A DNA stretch of 5,300 nucleotides from an uncultured Corynebacterium sp. (GTDB lineage: Bacteria > Actinomycetota > Actinomycetes > Mycobacteriales > Mycobacteriaceae). Position numbers and translations under genes: made by a program. The stretch lies in contig NZ_CABTZR010000117.1 of the NCBI RefSeq assembly GCF_902489365.1, forward strand, positions 1 to 5,300. The letters are read 5' to 3'. Shown piece after piece: positions 1-5,235 of this stretch (the first letter of the stretch is position 1; each line of letters opens with the position of its first letter). The notes beneath the pieces are model-generated. The model made no database searches, was not told the DNA's origin, and was given only the letters and a program-made list of their open reading frames with translations.

Positions 1-1
1 C

Positions 2-700
2 AGGGAGGAGTTGCCGCTGGGGGGGGGGGAGGGTTCGGCGTCCGCCGAGCCGGGCGTGGCCCTCGCCGTCCCGAAGACGCCGGACTACACCACGCAGCCG
101 AAGTCCACGACGGATATCCGCATCCTGCACGAGGCCGATGACCTGGTGAACTACGCCCCCGGCCTGTGGGTGGCCAGTTTGGAGGTTGAGGTGACCGATA
201 AGGTCACCGGCTACCAGGTACGGCTTCCTGATGGCTCCGTGGGCGAGGACATCCCCCTTGACCTGCCGGAGCAGCGCCTGGTGACCCGGGCGGTGGCCTA
301 CACCATCGATCCGCTGGCACTCGCAGCGATGGGCGTCACCGCCGGGCGCACCCCCGGCACCCTCCATGCAGCTGAGCACGCCGCCATTGGGTTGCTACCG
401 CTCATTGCCACCTGCGACCGCTGGGATATCGGCGGCGTGTCCACCGCGCAGCACGCCGATACGGGCTTGCCCACGGTCTTCGTCTACGACGGCCACCCCG
501 GCGGTGCCGGCTTCGCCGAGGAAGGCTTCCGCCGCTTCCCCGAGTGGATCAAGGCCACCTTTGAGGCCGTGCGCTCCTGCCCTTGCGAGTCCGGCTGCCC
601 GTCGTGTGTGCAGTCCCCCAAGTGCGGCAACGGCAACAACCCTCTGGACAAGGCAGGCGCTGTGGCACTGCTCGGCGCGCTGGTGACCATGACCTCTTAG
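2..700 (+). CDS. DEAD/DEAH-box helicase, C-terminal part with DUF1998 zinc-binding domain (MrfA/YprA type), 5'-truncated
   Basis: This is the C-terminal part (about 232 residues) of a large SF2 helicase; the ATP-binding core lies off the left edge. The frame is open from base 2, so the TTG at 11 is internal, not a start. The segment ending in TDIRIL resembles the part of these proteins just before DUF1998. The DUF1998 signatures follow: HAAEHAAIGLLPL, DIGG, YDGHPGGAGFAEEGF, then a cysteine cluster (codons at 578, 584, 596, 605 and 623) in the context CPCESGCPSCVQSPKCGN and NPLDKAGA. These cysteines are the expected zinc ligands. In Bacillus, MrfA (YprA) is a 3'-5' DNA helicase that acts in mitomycin C repair; the Mycobacterium counterpart next to the same pilus cluster is Rv3649. 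A role in DNA repair is inferred. An 11-G run (19-29) lies in a poorly conserved Gly-rich stretch. Its stop TAG overlaps the stop of the convergent gene. Confidence 0.92.
   Translation, partial: REELPLGGGEGSASAEPGVALAVPKTPDYTTQPKSTTDIRILHEADDLVNYAPGLWVASLEVEVTDKVTGYQVRLPDGSVGEDIPLDLPEQRLVTRAVAYTIDPLALAAMGVTAGRTPGTLHAAEHAAIGLLPLIATCDRWDIGGVSTAQHADTGLPTVFVYDGHPGGAGFAEEGFRRFPEWIKATFEAVRSCPCESGCPSCVQSPKCGNGNNPLDKAGAVALLGALVTMTS
19..33 (+). repeat. Poly-G tract (11 G, then A and GGG) inside the helicase gene
   Basis: Bases 19-29 are eleven consecutive G, followed by A and GGG. In the coding frame the tract encodes Gly-Gly-Gly at the start of a low-complexity stretch (GGGEGSASAEPG). The frame before it (REELPL) and after it (VALAVPKTPDYTTQ) both look like the family, so the gene appears in frame at this tract length. 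Such runs are prone to slippage during replication and to sequencing length errors, and this G-rich strand could also form a quadruplex. Confidence 0.85.
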
Positions 701-1041
701 ACCGGACCGGCACGGGCGATGGCGCTGCGCCCGCGCAGCTGGGCAGTCACCTCAACGTCGCGCCCATCGATGACGCAGGAGCCGAGTTCCGCGCCGTTGA
801 GCGCGGCAATCTCTGTGGCCTTCGTGCAGGCGTCCCTGCCCTTGGCCACCTCCCACGCGCCGGCCACCGCGGCCAGATCCGCCGCCACCTGCGCTTCGTG
901 CCGTGCCACAACGAGCGAAGCAACCGCTGCAACCGCCAGCAACAGAGAAGCCACTGCGGCGATGATCCCGGCGGTGACGACAGTGGCATAGCCCTCCTCG
1001 CCCGCCGGGATCCTTCCCCGGCTGCGCTGACGACGCCTCAT
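697..1041 (-). CDS. Rv3654c-family TadE/TadF-like small membrane protein
   Basis: This 114-residue protein matches the Rv3654c family, described as the TadE-like protein of the helicase/secretion neighbourhood. An Arg-rich N-terminus (MRRRQRSRGR) precedes one hydrophobic segment at about residues 19-46. The family-like stretch VVARHEAQVAADLAAVAGA follows at 44-62. The C-terminal domain should lie outside the membrane and carries two cysteines (72 and 89), a possible disulfide, within ALNGAELGSCVIDGRDVEVTA; it ends in ARAGP. It is probably a minor pilin or assembly factor. The Gly-Tyr-Ala-Thr at 17-20 resembles a prepilin cleavage site but lacks the usual Glu at +5, so processing is uncertain. 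Its ATG overlaps the stop of the upstream tadE-like gene (ATGA, 4 nt), indicating translational coupling. Its TAA overlaps the helicase stop. It is the last gene of the operon. Confidence 0.9.
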   Translation of the reverse strand: MRRRQRSRGRIPAGEEGYATVVTAGIIAAVASLLLAVAAVASLVVARHEAQVAADLAAVAGAWEVAKGRDACTKATEIAALNGAELGSCVIDGRDVEVTAQLRGRSAIARAGPV

Positions 1042-1361
1042 GGCTGCGATCCCGCGTTCCCACCGGCTGCCATCTCCGCGGGAAACACCGCCTGCGCGCG
1101 CATGGTCCCCAGCGGTGCCGGCACGGCGGCCTCAGCGGTTATAAGCCCAGAGCCTTCGCTCACGGTCACCGTCACTCCTTCGCGCTGAAAGTCCACGCCG
1201 ATGGCAGCGGAGCGAGCTGCAGCGCCCGCAGCGTCAACGGCAGCGAGGTGGGCCGACAACGTGGCGATGCCACCCACGATTCCCGCGGCGACGATGACGA
1301 GCGCGGACAGCGACAGAGCCGCCTCGATGGTGACGGAGCCGGCGTCATCAAGCGCGCGCAT
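1038..1361 (-). CDS. TadE-like minor pilin (Rv3655c type)
   Basis: This 107-residue protein has a short polar leader (MRALDDAG) followed by SVTIEAALSLSALVIVAAGIV, the form of a type IV pseudopilin. Cleavage is expected after Gly8, placing Glu13 at +5 of the mature chain, as in TadE-family proteins. One membrane segment spans about residues 14-35. The remainder is Ala-rich with a small beta-type region (GVTVTVSEGSGLITAEAAVPAP). TadE-like proteins are thought to be minor pilins that help assemble or cap Flp pili. The ATG shares one base with the stop of the pilin gene upstream (TAATG), and its TGA overlaps the next ATG (ATGA), so all three small genes are likely coupled. The family is assigned from motif and position; exact function in actinobacteria is not known. 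Confidence 0.9.
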   Translation of the reverse strand: MRALDDAGSVTIEAALSLSALVIVAAGIVGGIATLSAHLAAVDAAGAAARSAAIGVDFQREGVTVTVSEGSGLITAEAAVPAPLGTMRAQAVFPAEMAAGGNAGSQP

Positions 1362-1549
1362 TAGCCTGGAGAGTTGGACAAGGCGTCGGTGATGATGGAC
1401 GTGATGGCGCTGGTAACTTCGCCGCCATTGACCACGGCATAGAGCACCGCGGCAAGCGCTGCGGCCGCGAGCGAACCCATGGCGTATTCAATCGTCGACA
1501 TACCATCATCATTTCCTAATAGCGACTGGTAGTTTACCTTTTTCTGCAT
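1361..1549 (-). CDS. Flp-like pilin precursor (DUF4244, Rv3656c type)
   Basis: This 62-residue protein is the probable major pilin. The leader MQKKVNYQSLLGNDDG (16 residues) ends at a classic class IVb prepilin site, G16 before M17, followed by STIEYA. Glu21 and Tyr22 fall at +5 and +6, the Flp signature. A hydrophobic helix covers about residues 23-40, and a short tail (NGGEVTSAITSIITDALSNSPG) follows. The mature product would be about 46 residues, very short even for Flp pilins. The start is set by the ATG at 1549. Upstream on the coding strand (1550-1566), AGAAAG and AGGT both match parts of the anti-Shine-Dalgarno complement, with AGG six bases from the ATG. The leader codons (such as AAA, GTA, CTA, TTA, GGA, AAT, GAT) are A/T-rich, unlike the neighbours. 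It is the only gene of the set preceded by a real gap. Confidence 0.92.
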   Translation of the reverse strand: MQKKVNYQSLLGNDDGMSTIEYAMGSLAAAALAAVLYAVVNGGEVTSAITSIITDALSNSPG

Positions 1550-1618
1550 GATGTACCTAGCTTTCTTTTCCTGTGTTTGTGTCGGTTGTGCGTTCTGAAA
1601 ATGGTTAATTGTTCTGAC
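1550..1618 (-). promoter_or_regulatory. A+T-rich 69-nt leader before the pilin gene
   Basis: This is the only true gap in an otherwise overlapping gene chain, and it is clearly richer in A+T than its surroundings. It holds two exact copies of TCAGAAC on the coding strand (window positions 1611-1617 and 1592-1598, 19 bases start to start) and the pilin ribosome-binding region (1550-1566). I found no convincing sigma-A promoter or stem-loop. It could contain a pilin promoter, an RNA-processing site or an unstructured translation enhancer; any of these would raise pilin output over the assembly proteins. Confidence 0.45.
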
Positions 1619-2176
1619 TTAGAAAAGTTGCTGGCCCAAGCTGATGAGGACAGGTATCAACCCAAGGACCAGAAATGCGGGAAGGAAGCACACTGCCAGC
1701 GGTGCTGCGATGAACACACCAGCGCGCTCCGCCCGCGCGGTAGCTTGTGCCGAAGCTTCGGCACGCAGCTGCGCCACCAATCGGTGGCACCCAGTTGCCA
1801 TGGCTGCGCCCGATTCACCAGACAGCTGCGTAAGCCGCACCAGCTCTTCCAAATGCGGCTGACTGGCCAGCGCCGACCACGCGGTACCCATGGGAACCCC
1901 CACCCCGATAAGCGCCGCTGCCCCTGACCACTGCGGCGAGGCTTCAGCGACAGCTAGCACGGCACTGCGCGTGGAGAGACCGGCCTCCAAACAAGCAGCG
2001 AAGAGCTCCAGGTCGCTGGCTGCATCGAGCGGACTATAGTCCGCCGCTGGACCATCGCGCGGCGTCTTCGGGCGCGGTGTGCGCGAGCCTGACCGGGCTA
2101 TTCGTCCAGACGGTGCAGCAGAGGTAACAGCGAATGCCGCGGCCAGTAATGCAGCGGAGATATACGTCAAGACCAT
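1619..2176 (-). CDS. tadC: TadC-like type II secretion F-family platform protein (Rv3657c type)
   Basis: This 185-residue protein has the family layout. An N-terminal membrane segment at about 4-20 is followed by a basic, Pro-rich linker (PSGRIARSGSRTPRPKTPRDG). A T2SSF domain begins near DLELFAACLEAGLSTRSAV (55-73), and a long hydrophobic region, ERAGVFIAAPLAVCFLPAFL (150-169), runs on to about 180. It should form the inner-membrane platform with TadB and couple TadA ATPase activity to pilin assembly. The ATG at 2176 shares one base with the tadB stop (TGATG). The preceding GTG at 2179 (GTGA, 4-nt overlap) is an equally possible start, because GGAAGG sits 7 bases before it but 10 before the ATG. 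The much longer open frame upstream overlaps tadB and is not family-like. Confidence 0.92.
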   Translation of the reverse strand: MVLTYISAALLAAAFAVTSAAPSGRIARSGSRTPRPKTPRDGPAADYSPLDAASDLELFAACLEAGLSTRSAVLAVAEASPQWSGAAALIGVGVPMGTAWSALASQPHLEELVRLTQLSGESGAAMATGCHRLVAQLRAEASAQATARAERAGVFIAAPLAVCFLPAFLVLGLIPVLISLGQQLF

Positions 2177-2925
2177 CACTGCGCCGCCTTCCGCAGAATG
2201 AGGCGTGACCAGGCGAATCCGGTGCAGACGAGGGCCACGCCGACGTCGAGAAGCACGCCCCCAAGGCCACCGCCGAGCAAGAACCCCAAGGAATCCGCAC
2301 CCATCGCCCCACCCATGAGGATGCCCGCCAGTGGCAGGCACGCCAGGATGACCGCGGTGGCCTGTGGCCCTTGTAAAGAGGCAGCGGTCTCACCGGCATG
2401 GCGGCGCGCGGTATCCAGCTGGCTTTGCGCCTGCTCGATGAGGTTCGCCAACGCCACACCATGGCGTCCCGAGAGCGTGAGCAGCGCTGCATAGCGCGCA
2501 ACCTCCGGTACATTGAGAGCAACCGCAGGCGAGCCCCCTTGTGCTGCGAGACCCGCGGCCGTGCTCAACGCAGCGCGGAGATTCTCCGGGGTGGAGTCTG
2601 GAAGGGCGTCGGCACCCCGACGCAGTGCTCCCGCCGTTGTCGATCCCGCCCGCAGCTCGGCGGCAACAGAACCGAAGTAGGAGGCGAGCGCCTCAGCACC
2701 TCGGCGCTCGCGCCGGGCGGCTGCCAGATCATTGGCAAACCACAGCGCACAGGCCACAATGCAGCCCACCGCCACCACGACAGTGGGCCTGCCGAAGAAG
2801 ACACAGCACCCGACCCCGAGGAAAACAGCCCCGGGTGCCAGCGAGCGAGGCTTCGGCGATTCCAGCCGCGTCACCGAAGCAGGCTGCGAGAGCAAACACG
2901 CCGCCGCGAAGAATAGCCACATCAT
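2176..2925 (-). CDS. tadB: TadB-like type II secretion F-family platform protein (Rv3658c type)
   Basis: This 249-residue integral membrane protein starts MMWLFFAAACLL. Hydrophobic segments lie at about 1-14, 32-65 (one or two passes), 189-208 and 211-245. The cytoplasmic T2SSF domain covers about 75-190 (EALASYFGSVAAELRAGST; YAALLTLSGRHGVALANLI). It is expected to pair with TadC as the inner-membrane platform driven by TadA. I chose the ATG at 2925 because it overlaps the tadA stop in the ATGA pattern seen elsewhere in this operon. The ATG at 2922 directly follows it, and a GTG at 2949 would add eight residues (MFAAGGGT) with a longer overlap. The stop TGA overlaps the tadC start. No damage or missing conserved part is evident. 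Confidence 0.92.
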   Translation of the reverse strand: MMWLFFAAACLLSQPASVTRLESPKPRSLAPGAVFLGVGCCVFFGRPTVVVAVGCIVACALWFANDLAAARRERRGAEALASYFGSVAAELRAGSTTAGALRRGADALPDSTPENLRAALSTAAGLAAQGGSPAVALNVPEVARYAALLTLSGRHGVALANLIEQAQSQLDTARRHAGETAASLQGPQATAVILACLPLAGILMGGAMGADSLGFLLGGGLGGVLLDVGVALVCTGFAWSRLILRKAAQ

Positions 2926-4058
2926 GGTTCCACCCCCAGCCGCGAACACAGCTGCGCAAACCCGGGAAGCGGGCCGTCCTCAGCCGTCCACACCAGCTGA
3001 GGTATAACCGGGTTTCCCTCCAACACGCCGAGGTGCGCGAGACGCCGCCCCTGTGGCGTGCGCTCCATCCCGAGGACCACGTGCACGGCGGCCGCTAGCT
3101 GCGAATGCAGTGCTACGCGGTCGAGCCCGCCGAGAGCTGCGAGGGCCTCCATGCGGGCGGGCACTTCATCAACAGAGTTGGCATGCACGGTGCCCGCGCC
3201 ACCATCGTGCCCGGTGTTGAGCGCGGCAAGCAATTCCACTACCTCCGCGCCGCGGATTTCACCGACCACGATGCGGTCTGGGCGCATGCGCAGGGCCTGG
3301 CGCAGTAGAAGTGACATGGAGATCTCTCCACGCCCTTCCGCATTCGCCCGGCGAGATACCAGGGTCACCACGTGCGGGTGATTCGGGGAAAGCTCTGGGG
3401 TGTCCTCGATGATGAGCAAGCGTTCGGTGGCGGGCACGCACCCCAACAGGGCGGCGAGCAACGTCGTTTTGCCTGAACCCGTCCCTCCCGTAACCAGGAA
3501 GGATGCCCGGCGCTCAACCACGGCGCGCAGGACGTGCTCCAGGCTGGAATCAATGCTGCCATTGGCTATTAACTCCTCCAGGCTGGTTTGCGCCTGGCGC
3601 AGCACGCGAAGGCTAATGCAGGTTCCACTTGCCGAAGGAGGCGCAAGCAGCGCGTGGAGCCGGATCCTCGTGCCATCGGGACGAGTCAGGCGCCCATCGG
3701 CAAAAGGTTGCGCATCATCCAACCGCACGCCCGCCACCGCAGCCAGCCGGGAGGCCAGCTGGCGCACCTCGGCGTCGTCGGCAAAGCCGATATCGCGCGG
3801 CTGCAGGCCCTGCCCGCAATCGACGAAACAGGAATCGGGACCATTGACAACAACATCGGTTAGCCCCGGCAGCGAAAGAACCGGCTCCAGCAGACCCAAG
3901 CCCACGGAATCATGGCGCAGGCGCTGCAGAAGGTCGAGTACATCGACGTCGCTGATGACTCCGGCTTCCTGCCGAATGCGCCGCGCCAAGGCCGGTGCAT
4001 CGTGGGCCAGCTGCGGCTCGGCGGCCACGATGGTGCGCATCGTATCGATCAGGTTCAT
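2922..4058 (-). CDS. tadA: TadA-like pilus assembly/secretion ATPase (CpaF/GspE family, Rv3659c type)
   Basis: This 378-residue cytoplasmic hexameric ATPase powers pilus assembly through TadB/TadC. The N-terminal domain covers about 1-150, with the family stretch LTDVVVNGPDSCFVDCGQGLQ (66-86). The ATPase core carries Walker A GGTGSGKTT (191-199), an Asp box LLIIEDTPEL (214-223), Walker B-type RIVVGEIRGAE (262-272) and a His box NTGHDGGAGTVHANS (281-295). All catalytic elements appear intact. The ATG at 4058 was chosen because GGGAGG lies 7 bases upstream and it overlaps the upstream stop as ATGA. A TTG at 4073 would add five residues (MGGRG) and would place that Shine-Dalgarno inside the gene. 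At 378 residues it is shorter than many CpaF proteins, which carry a longer N-terminus; this fits the actinobacterial form. Confidence 0.95.
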   Translation of the reverse strand: MNLIDTMRTIVAAEPQLAHDAPALARRIRQEAGVISDVDVLDLLQRLRHDSVGLGLLEPVLSLPGLTDVVVNGPDSCFVDCGQGLQPRDIGFADDAEVRQLASRLAAVAGVRLDDAQPFADGRLTRPDGTRIRLHALLAPPSASGTCISLRVLRQAQTSLEELIANGSIDSSLEHVLRAVVERRASFLVTGGTGSGKTTLLAALLGCVPATERLLIIEDTPELSPNHPHVVTLVSRRANAEGRGEISMSLLLRQALRMRPDRIVVGEIRGAEVVELLAALNTGHDGGAGTVHANSVDEVPARMEALAALGGLDRVALHSQLAAAVHVVLGMERTPQGRRLAHLGVLEGNPVIPQLVWTAEDGPLPGFAQLCSRLGVEP

Positions 4059-5071
4059 GCCACGGCCTCCCAAATCTGACGAGCGACACGAGCTAGGGCT
4101 CGGGGCAGCTGGCGCGGCAGCCCACTAGTTTCTACCGTGCGGGTCAGACCACGGATCGTCGGCAACTCAGCGATTGGGTCTGCATGAGTCACCGTGGCGA
4201 TGTCGCTGGTGTCCAGACCCGCCCACTGGCGGTTGCGCACGACGACGGAGCATTCCTGCGGCCGAGCGCGAAGCTCTGCCACCAGCTGCGCGCAGGCGGC
4301 GGCCGCCCGCACCTCGGCGGCGGTCAGCACCACCACGTGATCCGCCGCATCGGGGATATCCCATGGCGGGCAATCCACCACCACGGTCCCCGGGTATAAA
4401 CACGCAGCTTGCATGATGGCCGCGCGCCGGGCGCTACTCATCTGAACCACCTCTGCACTGGCAGACCTCGCCGCGGAAAGAACCGCTATGCCATCCGGGG
4501 TGGCGGGCAAAGCTCGGACAAGGTCTGCTGCATCAACCGAACCGGCCCCCGCAGCGAGATCCGGCCACCGCGCGCCGGGCTTGTTCTCAATGCTAGTGAG
4601 CAAGTCGAGGCCGCCGGAATACGGGCTCGCATCAACGAGGAGATCCGCGCCCGCCTCGCGGGCCAGCGCCACCGCCACCGTCGAGGAACCCAAACCTCCG
4701 GCGGAGCCGGTCACCGCCAAGGTTAGGCCGGTAGACACGGCGGTCTCCGGAGTGGCGTCTGCGGCTAGTGCGCCCAGAAGCTCTTTCGATTGAGCGGGCA
4801 CGATGAAGGCGGCCGTCGCGCGGCAACAGAGTGCAGCCTCATAATCGATCGGCCCCGGATCCAGCGCCAGGAAATACACCCTCGGATGCCCCGCCACAAG
4901 CCGAGCCGTCAGTGCATCAGCCAAGACAGCATCCGCCTTGGGCAGGTGCCGGGAGAAGTCCCGCGGGTCCTCCACGGTGCTCACTTCCGCAGTACTGGCG
5001 GCGGCTGCGGAGGCCGCCTCTGCTCGCAGCGTGGCATCCCCAACGGCGATAACTAGGTGAAACGTGCTCAT
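4055..5071 (-). CDS. ssd: Ssd/CpaE-like (TadZ-type) ParA-fold protein, septum site-determining family (Rv3660c type)
   Basis: This 338-residue protein is the first gene of the operon. Residues 1-105 form a receiver-like N-terminal domain (HLVIAVGDATLRAEA; RVYFLALDPGP). Residues 115-338 form a MinD/ParA-like fold. The P-loop is degenerate: TGSAGGLGSST at 121-131 has Ala124 and Ser129 where canonical deviant Walker A has lysines. LLVDASPYSGGLDLL (144-158) and VVVDCPP (230-236) occupy the switch-like positions. Lysine loss is, as I recall, common in this actinobacterial family. CpaE/TadZ proteins position Tad machines at the pole, and the M. tuberculosis homologue has been linked to septum regulation; either role is inferred here. 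The ATG at 5071 fits family N-termini but has a poor ribosome-binding site. GTG at 5101 would add ten residues and has AGGAAG nine bases upstream, so it remains a real alternative. Confidence 0.9.
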   Translation of the reverse strand: MSTFHLVIAVGDATLRAEAASAAAASTAEVSTVEDPRDFSRHLPKADAVLADALTARLVAGHPRVYFLALDPGPIDYEAALCCRATAAFIVPAQSKELLGALAADATPETAVSTGLTLAVTGSAGGLGSSTVAVALAREAGADLLVDASPYSGGLDLLTSIENKPGARWPDLAAGAGSVDAADLVRALPATPDGIAVLSAARSASAEVVQMSSARRAAIMQAACLYPGTVVVDCPPWDIPDAADHVVVLTAAEVRAAAACAQLVAELRARPQECSVVVRNRQWAGLDTSDIATVTHADPIAELPTIRGLTRTVETSGLPRQLPRALARVARQIWEAVA

Positions 5072-5123
5072 GCCTGAAGCATGCGCGAGCACACCAACCA
5101 CGCGCTAGGGCTTCCTCACCACC

Positions 5124-5132
5124 TGTGGATAA
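5124..5132 (-). promoter_or_regulatory. Perfect DnaA box (TTATCCACA)
   Basis: The leftward strand reads TTATCCACA, the strict consensus 9-mer bound by DnaA (TGTGGATAA on the given strand). It lies 53 bases upstream of the ssd ATG and just downstream of the candidate operon -10. I saw no further consensus boxes nearby, so this is not an origin. It could be a DnaA-controlled operator or a chance match. Confidence 0.55.
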
Positions 5133-5135
5133 CTT

Positions 5136-5159
5136 CGCCATTGTGGCGTCTTCTACGCC
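5136..5159. repeat. Two overlapping, mutually exclusive hairpins
   Basis: CGCCA (5136-5140), TTG and TGGCG (5144-5148) form one stem. GGCGT (5145-5149), CTTCT and ACGCC (5155-5159) form another. The central GGCG is shared, so only one stem can form at a time. The second stem covers the proposed -10. They could act in DNA (operator) or, if transcribed from farther upstream, in RNA. Confidence 0.4.
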
Positions 5160-5178
5160 TGTTTTGCTGACGCTTAAA
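5150..5178 (-). promoter_or_regulatory. Candidate sigma-A promoter for the pilus operon
   Basis: On the leftward strand, TTTAAG (5178-5173) and TAGAAG (5155-5150) are separated by 17 bases. TAGAAG matches the actinobacterial -10 pattern (TAnAnT) except at its last base; the -35 is weak, as is common in this group. Transcription would start near 5143, putting the DnaA box at roughly +11 to +19 and giving a leader of about 70 nt to the ATG at 5071. This is a pattern match only. Confidence 0.3.
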
Positions 5179-5235
5179 CAAAATTACCGGGGCTCACGTA
5201 CCAAAACTCACAGGAAACCGTGCTTCCACGATCCT

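Noticed and set aside
713..733. Stem CGGGCG / CGCCCG as a terminator for the helicase gene
   Set aside because: It has a nine-base loop, no following T run, and lies within the coding sequence of the convergent gene; it is likely incidental in G+C-rich DNA.
583..1188. Long open frame on the + strand across the helicase end and the two small pilus genes
   Set aside because: It is out of frame with the DUF1998 domain and antisense to two genes with clear family features; its composition (Arg/Ala/Pro-rich) is typical of a shadow in G+C-rich DNA.
2177..2341. N-terminal extension of TadC by up to 55 residues
   Set aside because: The extra residues overlap tadB, are Gly/Arg/His-rich and unlike the family; the GTG/ATG at 2179/2176 fits both the length and the operon's overlap pattern.
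2034..2522. Leftward 162-codon frame overlapping the tadB and tadC genes
   Set aside because: It crosses the tadB/tadC junction in another frame, with Arg/Ser-rich sequence and no domain; both overlapped genes are well supported.
3400..4128. 242-codon open frame on the + strand opposite tadA
   Set aside because: It is antisense to the ATPase core with all its motifs, shows no recognisable domain and is rich in Ser/Arg/Ala as expected from reverse-strand reading.
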